Assembly: GCA_021521415.1 (NCBI GenBank)
Contig: JAIQDT010000001.1
Coordinates: 2,356,001 to 2,420,000 of the forward strand
DNA from: Bidens hawaiensis
Taxonomy: Eukaryota > Streptophyta > Magnoliopsida > Asterales > Asteraceae
Direction: 5' to 3'
DNA: 64,000 nucleotides
Part shown: piece by piece, positions 24,385 through 36,159 of the stretch
Numbering within the stretch: the first letter of the stretch is position 1
Layout of the letters: the number at the start of each line of letters is the position of its first letter
Translations under genes and position numbers: made by a program
Notes under the pieces: model-generated
Seen by the model: only the letters and a program-made list of their open reading frames with translations
Told to the model about the DNA's origin: nothing
The model's database searches: none

Positions 24385-26365
24385 TGTAACATTTCGGGTT
24401 TTTTCACTTTCATTTTATAACCATTACCCGACCCATTACGGTTCCGGGCTCGATAATTAATAAAATTCCCGTATTTATCGAATTATAATTACTTTATTAT
24501 TTAATTATCATTCCATCAATTTAACGTTGACACTTTTAACCCAAAATATAAAGTTCCCACCATTATGTGTCCACCCCCAAAATTGAGGGTTCTATATGTA
24601 AAAATTGTTATAATCCATATTATGAAATAGATATCCATCTCCAAACCCGACCCATATTCATGTTTCTTGAACCCTACTCTAATAATCATCAATTTTGGAT
24701 AGTAAATCAAGTTGTAAACACCAATGTGATCCGTGAATCATTATTCCATAACAAACACGACATTGACCGACAATCAATTTAAGTAAATAACATCTTTTGA
24801 TTCGTTTTTCTTTTTTTTTACCTAACCGACACCCAATGACAGCTATGACCGCGTAAACGTTGGTTTTATTGCAATTAAATTCATAGATACCTTCCTTGTA
24901 AGGTGACCGACTATACCCCCCTATTTAATTGAATCGTTTTGCACCGGCAATTTCTCGTTCATCGCAATACTTGGTCGGCCCTGTTCTTCGCCGTTTTCCC
25001 TCTTCTGTTCGTCATCTAAGGTAATTAAACATAGTGTTTAAATCGCGAAATCATGTTCATCAATAACCCTAAACTTGTTTTAATCAATTGTTAACGCTTT
25101 GGTTTAATTGAAATCCTAGGGTTCTTGGTAAAAAAAGGGGGCTGAACCTGTCCCTGTTTATGTTTAATCAATCAAGCCTTGTGCTTGAATGTCTCTACTG
25201 GTCTGCTGGGTAAAACAAATGGGTTTGGGAGCGGAGGTCGCGGGTTCGACCCTCCCACACCCCATTTTTATTGAAACATTTTCTTTTTATCAAAAACTCA
25301 TTTTTTATAATAATGATAATGTTTAAACAAGATTATTTTTCTAAAAACCGACCTTTATACCACTCGTTTTCTTTCATATATATGTATACCCTAAGACATG
25401 TTTTCACTTATATATATATATATATATAAAGATACTTAAAAACTAACGTTTTAATAAATATATGTACATATATGAATCAAGTAACTTTATAAAAACTAAG
25501 GATGATTTATTAAGTTATGTTTTTCTTAAATAAAAATAATGGTTTAATAATAAATCCTTACAAACATAATATTATTATAATATTAAATGGTTATCGTTTA
25601 ACTCGTATCGTGATCCTTATCTCAAGTATATCCTTTATTCCCTTAGTCTTTAATGTTGTTCGCGTGTGATTCGTTCCCTCATTCTCACTATCTTGATCAT
25701 TCTCGTTCATCTTTGAGGTAGTACCACATTCCCCATTTTTACTCGTTTTCATACTGTTTTGGGGACATATGCGTAACTTAGTATATTTTCGCACTTTATC
25801 TATACACAATACTGCAATCGTTTTCGTATGTGTTAACTAATCTCATGCCATACTTGCTATATGTTTATGTGCTCAATGTGAACCGCATTCGGAGAGGTCC
25901 AGCATAATCTCATAAAATAGTATGATCATACGCTAGTCGATTTAGCTTTGTGCTTTTTCGACATCTCATTTTATTTGCTCATTGGTTGATTTGTTAATCT
26001 CATTTGACTCGTTGTAGCTACGTATTTTATTATATATGTAAACTGAACTGGTGTGTTGCTCACTCAACCTCGTGTTGACAAACTATATTATTTTCAACGC
26101 ATATGCAAGTCACCGTTTGTTGTAAGTGTGGACTTAGAAGAATTGTTTAAGGACTTATGCTAGAAGAGTTTATTTTGAGACTTTAAATGTTCATTTGAAT
26201 TATTTGATGTTTTATTTACTTGGATTTATTTTTGTAATGAATAATGGTGCTATTTGAATTAAATAAATAGATATTTGAATTTTAAATATTTGCATGATAG
26301 TAACCTTACGAGCTGTGACAATCAGTCCACGCCCTGGCATTTCCGTTGTAGGTTGGGGTGTGACA
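24385..26365 (+). repeat. 3' LTR of the gypsy element
   Basis: TGTAACATTTCGGG to GGTTGGGGTGTGACA, collinear with 16797-18795. Differences include scattered substitutions, a shorter poly-C run and a shorter (TA)n tract. The tRNA-like block is conserved at 25187-25263. Confidence 0.95.
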
Positions 26366-29300
26366 TTCATGCAGGTAATTGTTTCGTTTTATTTGTTGAT
26401 GATAATTATTTAATGAAAATTATGTTACTATGACCTATATTGTTAACATATATAATATTAGTATTCAATAAGTTATCTAATCTACTACTATTTGCCATGT
26501 GCAGTTGTTTATACAATTGAATTTCATAAACGCGGATTGCCACATGCACCTATTTGCCTGTTTTTGCATTCCGATCACAAAATTCATAATCCTGAGAATA
26601 TAGACAAATTTATTTCAACAGAAATTCCAGATCCGGATGAAGATACAGAGTTGTATTCTCTTGTAAGCGACCACATGATTCATGGTCCTTGTGGTGTTGC
26701 TAATCCTAAATGCTCGTGCATGGTCGATAACTCGTGTTCTAAAAAATTCCCAAAGAAATTTCAGAACGAGACGTCAGTTTATTCGAATAGGTTTCCTGTT
26801 TACCGAAAAAGATTTGGGTAATGTTGTTGTCAAGTCTGCGGTGAATTTAGACAACAAGCATGTTGTTCCATATAACAGCAGATTGTAAAAAAAAATATCA
26901 GGCCCATATTAATGTTGAATGGTGTAATCAAGAGGGTTCGATGAAGTATTTGTTTAAGTACATTAATAAAGGCCCGGATCGTGCTACTATATCACTTGTA
27001 CAAAACAAGATTGACAATCAAGGAGAAGTGACAGATGAAGTTAAGGCGTTTTATGATTGCAGATATCTCTCTGCATGTGAGGCTGCATGGAGATTTTTTT
27101 CTTTTGACGTCCATTACAGAGTACCTTCTGTTACTCCGCTACCGTATCATTTACTTGGACAACAAACAGTTGTTTTCGCAGATGATGGCGATGTGGAAGA
27201 AGTTTTAACAAGCCGAGTGTTGGTTCTTAAAAATTCATTTCCTGGATGGAGTGTAATCAGCAATATGGCCTTTCTCGAACGCTAACCTACGCCGAGTTTC
27301 CAATAAAAAATTGTTTGGAAACCCGATGAAAGGGTTTGGGACCTACGTAAACGAGGTTTCTCAATTGGTCGGGTTCATCATGTTCCTCCGGCTTTCAATG
27401 AAGCATACTATCTAAGAATTTTGTTGAACAAGGTTAAAGGCCATATGTGTTTTGAAGATATTCATGCTATTGATGGTGAAGTGTGTGCTACTTATAGGGA
27501 TGCGTGCTATAAAAGAGGGCTTCTAGACGATGACAACGAGTATATAGAAGCTATTGAAGAAGCAAGATACTGCAAGTGGTTATTATTTACGTAGTTTATT
27601 TGCTACAATGTTAATCACGTTTAGTTTATCTAGACCGGATGATGTATGGAAAAAGTGTTGGCATTATTTAATTGATGGCATTCTTTACAAACAACAAAAT
27701 GACCAAAAAATCCATGTACAAAATATTTAGAATTTGTTATTTGTTTAACTTCTTATAAACCTTCATAAAAATGTTTAGTTAAATACTCAGTTTAAATTTT
27801 TTATCAATCGTTACAGATTTGGTGCTTTCAGAGACACAACTAAAGAACCTCGCGTTACTTGAAATTGAGAACTTCCTTCTCCGAAATAATTATACTCTCC
27901 GTCGTTTTCCTACAATGCCTTTCCCTGATGATGATAGTATTTTGGCATCAACAAATCGTTTTATGAATGAGGAGCTAGCGTATGATACAGAAGTCATGAC
28001 TGGTGAGTTTGAATGTCTTTTTATTTCATTAACGGATGAGCAACGAGATGTGTATAATCAAATAATGGAAGAAGTTGATCAAAAGAGGGGTGGTATTTTT
28101 TTGTGTACGGTTATGGAGGGACGGGAAAAACTTTTTATGGAAGACATTATCGGCTTCCATAAGATCAAAACGTAAAATCGTTTTAAACGTTGCCTCCAGC
28201 GGTATAGCATCTTTGTTACTTGAAGGAGGTAGAACCGCTCACTCTAGATTTTTATTCCTATAAATCTAACTGATCGGATTCTACATGTTCAATAAAAAGA
28301 AATCCAGATATTTGCAAGTTAATCAACAAAACTGATCTTATTATCTGGGACGAGGCTCCTATGATACATAAACATGCTTTTGAAACCTTGGATAGGACTT
28401 TAAAAGATGTTTTAAAAGATGGAACCGTAGAAGCTGTCAACATCCATTTGGTGGTAAAGTGATTGTTTTTTGTGGTGATTTTAGACAAATCCTACTCGTG
28501 GTACAAAATGGGTCACGTAGTGACATTGTTAATGTTTCACTTAGTTCATCCCACATTTGGACCAAATGCAAGGTTCTTTGGTTAACCAAAAATATGAGGT
28601 TAACTGTCGGATGTCAATCATCAAATTTGGAAGACACTATTAGATTTGCAGAATGGTTGTTGGAGCTCGGTGAAGGAAAACTTGGTGGTGACGATGATGG
28701 TAACGCCATTATAGAGATACCGGATGATCTTTTGATTCGTGATTCTTCCGATCCTCTTTCTGATTTGATTAATTTTGTTTATCCAGCATTATTGGAAAAA
28801 TGTAATGATATTTCATATTTCCAAGAAAGGGACATTTTTGCACCTTTAAATGAGGTTGTCAAAGAAATTAATGACAGATTTTTGTCTATGTTTTCTGGAG
28901 AAGAAGTTGAATATCTTAGTTCTGATAGTTTAGACAACTCTGAAAGTTTTGGTGCTGGTTTCGATCCAACATTACACTCACCGGATTTTCTAAACGGTTT
29001 AAAGATTTTTGGTATGCCTAATCATAGATTGGTTCTAAAATTTGGTCTGCCAATAATGTTACTAGGGAATATTGATCAAAAGAACGGTTGATGCAATGGG
29101 ACCAGGTTACAAGTTATTAATTTGGGGAGGCGTTTTATCGAAGTTAAGGTAATTTCATGTACTAATATTGGGTTTCGCACTTATATAACGAGTAGAGACG
29201 GTGTTAAAATACTTATATTAGACAAGGAAGGAAAAGTGATAAATAAAACTACAAATGTCGTTTATAAGGAACTATTTAGTAATATATGAAATTGTTATTT

Positions 29301-29502
29301 TTAATCTATTGAATGATTGTAAATGGAGTTTATTTTCGTTTGAAAGTTATGTTTAATAAAGTTTTTATTTTGTTACCGACGTTATTAACAATTGTATATT
29401 CTCTTTATCGTCTCCACATGTATGTATGTATGTATGTATGTATGAAATTATGTTTTCCACTTTCATATTACCGGTTCATGTTACAAAATTTATATGTTTC
29501 CA

Positions 29503-29531
29503 CTCATGGCGGCCACGGGTCAATAACCTAG
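29503..29531 (+). other. Helitron 3' terminal hairpin and CTAG end
   Basis: Imperfect inverted repeat CTCATGGC-G-GCCACGGG, spacer TCAATAAC and terminal CTAG, followed by host T at 29532. The C/T and G/A mismatches in the stem fit CpG decay of a better original hairpin. This is the expected replication terminator position of a Helitron. Confidence 0.65.
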
Positions 29532-30322
29532 TATGTAAATTTAAGATAAAGAGTAAAAGTTATTTTTGAAAGTGACCAAATTCATAATTTAATTAATTTT
29601 AAAGCACAAAATTATATTTTTCTCTTTTAATAAAAGATTTTGTTGATTTGCTATGTCAATTTTGGTTTTGATTTAATTTTTTGGAAATTGTTGTTTTAAT
29701 TGTTCTGATTATAAAAAGTTGTGTTTTGATTGCTACAGAAAAAATCGATGGAAATAAAGAACCCAAAATTTTGTGGTTAATTAAATAGTTCATTCAATAG
29801 GAAGGAAAAAACTGCTTCTGGAAATCGTTAGAATTAAAATTTTATTTAGAGATGTTTGATTTTTTAGTACAGGAACGATTAATTCCAATTTGAAAATCGT
29901 TAGAATTAAATATATCATGGTTGAGATTTTAGGAGGAGGTTATTTTTGTAATCATAGACCATTCATGGAAGTCTTGGATAGAATTAATTCCAATTTGAAT
30001 TCAACTTCAGTCCTCCAGAAAATATAATATGAATTTCTCGTTTGAGTTGTCAATGAAATAGAAACTCGAATCCCTGTAAAGGTTACCATATGGTTTATTT
30101 ATGAAATTTCTAAACTTATAATGGTAATTAATTGTTATTTTCACATAGTTGTACACTTAAATAAATTTACATACAAGTGTACTAATCTCACATATCAACT
30201 ATGTAAAAATCACTTATACTTTGTAGGAAAGTCAAACTCCATGTTAATCCAGATCAAACTGTTGAAAGAAAGGTGGATGCGTCAAATCTTATATTTCCAC
30301 ACCAGCCATCATGTTCATTTAT
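29532..30322. other. Spacer between the Helitron and the GDSL gene
   Basis: AT-rich non-coding sequence. The phrase GAATTAATTCCAATTTGAA occurs twice (about 29876 and 29982), suggesting a small local duplication. The left part is the pre-Helitron host flank and the right part would contain the 3' UTR of the GDSL gene. I see no other gene. Confidence 0.45.
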
Positions 30323-33300
30323 TTAAAGTGAAATGTTCCTCATATTTTGCAGAACATGATCAACAATGATGCTATTCCCTTTGTCTGTCGGGTGAACACT
30401 ATCCCAGAATAGGTATTTGGTGTCATCAGGGCACATTGGACTGAGTGGGTTACATAGAACAGCGGTCTCTACTATTCCAGTTCCACAACAACCTCGGTCT
30501 AGTACCTCAAGGCCTTCAAAGACAGAAAAGAAAAAAACATTAATAAACGTAAATCGATATAACTTTGTTAATAATTTGTGTCATGCAAAGGAACCAAAAA
30601 AAATTTACAAAAAGATAAGGGAAGAGAAAAGATTACTCTAGAAGTGGGTCAACCTGATCACGACTAGCTAAAAAGCGAGCAGGCATGTTAACCCGTTTAT
30701 AAGGAATTAGATATTTTGATGCAAAGAATTGCGTGGCTTTAAATACAGACATGATCTGGTTAGGGATGTTCTGTGTGATGTTCTTAAACGGGCAGGGATT
30801 TCTGCTAAAAAGGAGGCCCCTGTTAACTTTCTCACGGATCCTATTAAAGGGAGGTCTACTTTACGACCAGCTGATATTCTTGTGCTCGGGTGGGCAGGGG
30901 GGAAACACGCCTGTGTGGATCTTACAGGAGTGTCTCCTCTTGTTGGGCTCAGGGACCGTGGGTTTGTTGTGGGTCAGGCTGCGTTGAAGGCTGAATCGGG
31001 CAAAGTTGTTAAACACGAGAAAGCTTGTTTAGATAATCAACATGTCTTTCTACCATTTGCCTTTGATACATTTGGTTTTCTGGCTCCAGAGGCTGTGAAA
31101 TTTTTTAGTAGGGTTCAGCGCGTCGTACACGGAACCTCTTCAGCTTCTAGGTCCCAAAGCTTCGTTTTTAGCAGGATTGGCTTTGCTGTTCAAAAGGGGG
31201 TTGTGGCGCAGCTTGTTGCCCGTTTGCCTGCCACTTTATTGTAATCGTTTTATAGTAAATTATATAAAACTTCGATTTTAGAGATTAAAGTGCTCAAATT
31301 TTAAGTTAAATCATCTGGCATAACTATAAACTTTAAAAATTGAAATTAATTTTCCTGTTGAAATATTTTATCTAATCTTCACTACTAGTTAATTTTATTA
31401 GTTCAACTGCTAATTTATCCTATTCCTATTCACTTTTACTAATCTAGAGCTAGATATATAAACACATGTTTGGTAATTAGGATTGTTATATGAAATACAC
31501 TGAAACAATTAAAATAATGGAAATTATAAACATAAAACGCAAAAAAATGTGGTTAAATTGTTATTAAGTAACCATGTATTACTCCTATTGAATACTAAAC
31601 TTAAAACGGGTCGACCCAAACACGGGTTTAAATGGGTCGACCTAAACACGACAAATATTAAGTATGTGGGGTTGAAGAATACAATCAACCTGCCAACCCG
31701 AAACCCAACACAACCCCCCAACCAAGTAGATACAATTTACACCCCTAGTTGCTAAGTGTTCGCAAAATGGGTTAATCTCATTTCTGCATTTCCAATCACG
31801 GACCTAGGGTTTATCTCACATCCATCTTGTCAATCAGAAATATGTAACGTAAGACTTTTTCGACCGATTAGAAACCAAAAATGCAATTCTATATTACTTT
31901 AGAATACAAAAATATCTAGAAGCACCATCACCAGTTTAAAGCATTAAGTGTTGAACTATATAATCCTTAATACATGTAGCTCATAGAGACATACCATATT
32001 GGAGAGAGTGTTCCATAATATCTTGCACAACCTTGAAGTAATCAACAATGATAAACCTTGACTCATTCATGCTGCTTCCTAGAGATTGGATCCGATCATT
32101 TAGTATTCTGTTGAAACTTTGTGCAGCATCATTCAACTCGTCACCGCAATTCCTAAGTATCCCTCCTACTATTGTTCTTGCCAATGGGAAACACCCGATA
32201 AAGGGTGTGTTGAAGAAAACTATCTTTCTTGCTCCCAAGGTGTACATTTCCTTGCAAACATATTTTGGAACAACTATATAATAAACTATATTTCGGATAT
32301 ATTACTACAAAATGATAATATGTCCATGAAAGTATAACCTGATTGTTAAACAAGTTTGACCCGAATTCCATTATCTTGAGCCCCGATTTCGCTGTTGACA
32401 ATTTTCTCCTAATTTTGTAACTTTCGTTAATTTTGTTTTTCTTATTGTAAAAAGACGTCAATGATCTTCGTTTTCTTTAAATCAAATTTTTATTTGTACA
32501 CTTATTTTTAATCATAGGTTGTCATTTTCGAATTACAGTATATTGTAAAACTGGCCAAGAATAGATTATATCAATAGAAGCTAGATAATGGTAGTAGGCA
32601 TTCAATAATATTCTGAATTAATTTCTTTTCAAATACTTAATCTGTTTGTTTCTTTTTTTTTTTCACTTTTTCTTTGGCTTTATGGTTGAGAATAAAGTGA
32701 TTAATGCTAAAACCAAGCACAAAGTGTTAAGGCTACCATTAGGGATTTTTGGTTGAAGAAATATTCCTGTTCATGTGACTGGAAAAGTAATGAGAGAAAC
32801 TGCGTTAGTTAAAATTACACGAAGAGAAAGCTCCGCCATAGATTGCAATGGATAATGTCTTTCATGATGAAGGTTTATATCATATATGAGACTGATAAAG
32901 ATAAGTTCGACAAACTAATACTGTTGTTAAGGCTTGCATGGGTTTCTTGCAGCAAATCGACTTGCATGAAGGAGTTGAGTTCGAGAGGAGCATGCATCGA
33001 GGGTGGGTGGACAGATCAGTTGCTTTGAATACCATGATGTTTGATCATGAAGTTGAGAAAACAATAGTTGCTTTCCATCCAATTCCGGGTAATTCAGCTT
33101 ATAGAGGTAACACCCAAAAATAATCGAACTTGCAACAGCATCACATGATAAACAATGAAAGGCTACATGTAGATAACATGATAAGTCGAACGCTAGAATT
33201 AAGCTCAAAGAGATGCGAGGATTATGAGGTGTGAAATATCTTCGAGGAACAGTGAAAATTTGTATCAAGAGAGAGTGGGAAACTTGGTGCAATACCAATG

Positions 33301-34490
33301 TGAAGGGCTTAAACAGTTATTGTGAAAAATACAAGAGTGATCGTACTAAAGATCTCAAGGGGCAGTTCTGGTCGAGATCTAAAGTGAAGGGTGATATGAA
33401 GATCTGAAAGCTCGGTTACACGTGTAACCCAATGCAAAAGGTGACCCCATAGGTCCACGATCGCGGACAACGCTGGGCAGCCCGGACCCATTATCTCCAA
33501 GTTTATGAGGAAAACCTGGCAACTTAAGGCCCACTGCGGTAAACCCGATTAGGATTGGGATCAGATTCAAACTTAAGACATGCGGCTTCCGCCCCAAATT
33601 TTCACTTACCCTCCGATGTCAGTTTTATATTGAACGCAAAATATATTATATCCATTACATATGAGAAAACATTTCCACAGAGGGGTTACCTGTATAAATT
33701 CTGTTGCCCTTTCTACTAGGAAATTTCCATATGCGGCCGGGTTGTATTGAATTCTTCTTATTGCAACAGCAGTGTAACTTATTGCCCAGTCGTTGGAGCT
33801 GCATGTTACCAAATACAGACTTTTGTTTATTATGTTATCGGCTTCTTTGTCTCCAACAATCCCTTTGAGCTTCACAATGTATTCTTTGAACATTTCTAGT
33901 TGCTCCGCTAATGAGAAAACATTCTAAGCGCCAAACATACGTTAGAGTTTAACGAAAACTGTAAAAAAAGAAAGATGTTTGAAAACAAGAAATGCATGCA
34001 TATATATATACCACTAGTTGGGCTGTTAAGGGATCAAAACCAGAACCGCCAGAAGCAAATGATACACCCGTAACCATATCTTCATTTTGTAGTGAAGAGT
34101 CCAAATAAGCTGGAAGATAGTCCTTCACTCCCAATTTTTCAACTTTACGTCACATAAGAAACGTTTTTAGTAGTCCAAGTTATTTTAAAGTACAGCCATG
34201 AATTAATAATTTCATTGAACTTATTTACCTATGTAGTCACCAATTGTCTTCCTATTGGTGAATCTTCCTGTTGGTTTTCCACCCATGAAATCCTTTCCAT
34301 AGGGAAGGAAATTAGCCTTTATGATTGACGTTTTGAAGTTATTGTTCCCTGAATCCAAGAAGGAGCCTCCAAACGCCAAGATTGTTTGTATTGAGCTATT
34401 TTTGTGTGTATTTACAGTTGCCTCGCTACGACATAAACAAAGAGTTGCATATAGACAAATGACAAATACATTAGCACCAGAAGGTAACAT
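30323..34490 (-). CDS. GDSL esterase/lipase, five exons
   Basis: Exons 34229-34490, 34012-34142, 33690-33923, 31995-32250 and 30323-30513 join with GT-AG introns and compatible phases to give 357 codons, the usual length for plant GDSL hydrolases. An N-terminal signal peptide (MLPSGANVFVICLYATLCLC) implies secretion. Block I reads FGGSFLDSGNNN: the catalytic serine is kept but the usual Asp of GDS is Gly. Block II is SFASGGSGFDP, block III CSSND (usually GxND) and block V DSVHPT, with the Asp and His of the triad. An RGCCGTG motif is in the last exon. The family hydrolyses ester bonds of lipids or cell-wall polymers, often in extracellular EXL-type roles. The frame is intact and a TATA box lies upstream, so it may be expressed, but the altered blocks I and III could reduce activity. 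Confidence 0.88.
30720..31244 (+). pseudogene. Retroelement C-terminal nuclease-like domain in GDSL intron 4
   Basis: About 170 codons, open from near 30729 to TAA at 31242, encode FKYRHDLVRDVLCDVLKRAG, then STLRPADILVLGW, CVDLTGVSPLVG and FSRIGFAVQKGVVAQLVARL. This matches in pattern a domain often annotated at the C-terminus of plant reverse-transcriptase-like proteins. The RPAD...D-L-T arrangement recalls PD-(D/E)XK nucleases. No RT domain precedes it here, so it is a fragment. It lies antisense in the 1.5-kb intron 4 of the GDSL gene (30514-31994). The domain identity comes from memory of the pattern and is moderately sure. Confidence 0.5.
32251..33689. other. Enlarged intron 3 of the GDSL gene
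   Basis: A 1.4-kb intron. Its right part (about 33300-33600) is less AT-rich and contains CCCATTATCTCCAAGTTTAT and GGCAACTTAAGGCCCACTGC, unlike the surrounding intron. I suspect an old inserted repeat but see no termini. No ORF with recognisable similarity is present. Confidence 0.4.
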
Positions 34491-34540
34491 TGTTCTTGAT
34501 ATGAGTTAAATGGGGGACAAGAGTAGTAGGAATTCGCGTC

Positions 34541-34550
34541 CTTATATATA
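34541..34550 (-). promoter_or_regulatory. Likely TATA box of the GDSL gene
   Basis: The minus strand reads ACTATATATAAGGACG about 50 bases upstream of the chosen ATG at 34490. This is a good plant TATA context and would give a short 5' UTR of roughly 20 bases. Confidence 0.55.
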
Positions 34551-35237
34551 GTTTAGTTTAATTCTAGGTGGGGTCGTGTTATCTTTTCTAGTCACTACTC
34601 CAATATCGTAAGAGAACTAAATTCTAAATTAATATGGTCAGTTGTAATTAGAGTATGTTTGGTTAGTTAGTACGTCACATCCACTTTTTACTCATCCTTC
34701 CCGCATACTTATTTTACCCTAACGATGCAATATACATCATTTCCACCTATAACATTATTATTTCCAAGTTACTATTACTTTTTTAATTTACGAAGAAATA
34801 CGTAAGCAACTAATCATATATTGTTACATAATCAAGTAACTAAATTGTTAAAAAAATTTATAATGGTTACTTTTAAGACAAAAAGGGTATTTGAGATTCC
34901 TTATTTTAAGAACCTTATAACTTATTGGCATAAGTCACGAGTTACAATAGTGTAACTTATGACATCTTTCCCCTCACAAATTTCACAAATTTCAACTTTG
35001 TCAAACACCTTATCATCTTTTTTAAATGTTACAAGGAGGGTATAATAAGCAATCCCAAACATTCACTAAGACTAGTATGGGTATTGTGATTCATGGCAGA
35101 CCCTCGAAGATGGTCACAGTACCTACTCAGATTATGCATTTTAATTATATCATAAATTATGTTTTAGAATATTTAGAATTAAGCGTGGTGTTTCAATTAT
35201 AATATTTGAATTTGAAATGCGTTCTAACAGTGTAATA
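34551..35237. other. Upstream region of the GDSL gene
   Basis: AT-rich non-coding sequence that would hold the GDSL promoter. I see no further gene or element terminus up to the MITE at 35240. Confidence 0.4.
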
Positions 35238-35239
35238 TA

Positions 35240-35494
35240 CTCCATCCGTCCTATTATAAGTGTCCTCGTTTGACTTTTCAAGTCTTTCTTTTGCAATTTT
35301 GACCGTATATATTTTTGTTCGTGTCATATAATACTTGATGAAAATTATATCAATGTAAAATACATTTAAAACCCAATCCATTCATATATTTTACATCAAG
35401 TATTATATAACACAAACAAAAATATTTTCGGTCAAAGTTAAATAAGAAAGATTTGAAAAATCAACGTATGACACTTAAAATGGGACGGAAGGAG
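35240..35494. mobile_element. Stowaway-like MITE (Tc1/mariner type)
   Basis: A 255-bp element with terminal inverted repeats CTCCATCCGTCCTATTATAA and its near-complement ending GGGACGGAAGGAG, flanked by TA at 35238-35239 and 35495-35496. Homology between the arms extends inward over much of the element, so it can fold into a long hairpin. The CTCC(A/C)TCCGTCC terminus with TA target duplication is characteristic of plant Stowaway MITEs. It is non-coding. Confidence 0.9.
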
Positions 35495-35496
35495 TA

Positions 35497-36111
35497 ACAA
35501 TATTTAGAATTAAGTTATGTTTTGATTAAAACGATACTAGAATTAATTTGAGTCTAAATTGTAATATTTAAACTTTTAATGTGTTATAATAATTTAATAC
35601 TAAGAATATTTAGAATTAAACTCTGTTTTGATTAAAAAGATGTAAGAAATAAATTATGTTTTATTATTTAAGTTTCTTTTCTACCTTTTTTTCATTATCA
35701 TTTTCTTCGGTATTTTACGGATTTGATAAAGCATAAATAATATAACATTGTAAAATATAAAATAATAATAAACTTATTATTGAATTTAATAAACAAATAA
35801 TCATCAATAAAATAACAAAAGAAAAAACTAAGACTGTGTAAAATGGTAGGCTGCAAAAACGTACAAGCACTAGACGGGAGGCGTTGTATAGACTAGAGAG
35901 TAGAGAGGTGAGTCATAGCTTAAGAGCCAAAAAGAAACAATAAAATTATTAGGTAAACTTATTTGGGCTTGTGAGAGTGGGTTACTATGGTTTGTTTAAA
36001 AAAGGAACATTTACATATGCTTTATTTACAAAAGAACATTTACATATAAGAGCATTTTCTACCAGTTTGAGTGCCTTCAAACAAACTACCACGAAACAAC
36101 AAATATTGAAT
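35497..36111. other. AT-rich intergenic sequence
   Basis: No gene is recognisable. A short duplicated phrase, GGAACATTTACATATGCTTT / GAACATTTACATATAAGAGC, occurs at about 36005-36052. Confidence 0.4.
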
Positions 36112-36121
36112 TTAACTAATA

Positions 36122-36123
36122 AA

Positions 36124-36159
<36 letters not shown>

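Larger units (their letters stand above)
16797..26365 (+). mobile_element. Ty3/gypsy LTR retrotransposon, complete structure, decayed coding
   Basis: A 9.57-kb element with 5' LTR 16797-18795, PBS 18799-18811, gag-pol with chromodomain-like tail, polypurine tract 24370-24384 and 3' LTR 24385-26365. It sits in a Helitron exon just before a donor site. The left flank is TTCAA (16792-16796) and the right flank TTCA-TGCAGG, so the 5-bp target duplication TTCAA seems to have lost one A on the right. Domain order protease, RT, RNase H, integrase, chromodomain-like region places it in Ty3/gypsy, probably a chromovirus. The LTRs differ by a few percent by eye, while gag-pol has many stops and frameshifts, so the copy may have moved in trans. 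Confidence 0.93.
13097..29180 (+). pseudogene. Helitron Rep/helicase (RepHel) gene, degraded and interrupted
   Basis: This would encode the HUH endonuclease/helicase that drives Helitron transposition. A possible first exon at 13097 reads MSSRSKKRSIIESPSSNKK. Further exon-like blocks lie at 14483-14610, 14715-14830 and 14944-15200. Conserved Helitron N-terminal sequence spans 15331-15763 (HGDQNFICGMCNALLWEAER, SLCCSNGKV, YNSMFSFTSLGG, PYSFRLVGENYHSMGSLLP) with a frameshift near 15405. It continues at 15871-16796 (FFPYGDD, RFQDRPHGF, FFITITCNPNWPEI) with one stop near 16467. After the gypsy insertion, 26504 onward has the HUH region RGLPHAPICLFLHSDHK, the two-tyrosine motif YLFKYINKGPD, and a helicase (27815-29180). 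Its Walker A (GYGGTGKT, about 28105) lies out of frame and its Walker B is WDEAP. Several stops and frameshifts make it non-functional. The second HUH histidine is replaced by proline. Confidence 0.88.
12134..29531 (+). mobile_element. Helitron (rolling-circle transposon) with a nested gypsy insertion
   Basis: A decayed Helitron Rep/helicase gene lies between plausible Helitron ends. The proposed 5' end is TCTATTAGAGTATACTAATA at 12134, preceded by A. The 3' end is CTAG at 29528-29531 followed by T, with a short imperfect hairpin (29503-29519, CTCATGGC/GCCACGGG arms) eight bases upstream. A-to-T insertion, 5' TC and 3' hairpin-CTRR are the Helitron rules. Without the 9.6-kb gypsy element the Helitron would be about 7.8 kb, normal for an autonomous plant element. 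The 3' end is the firmer call; the 5' end is inferred. Confidence 0.65.
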
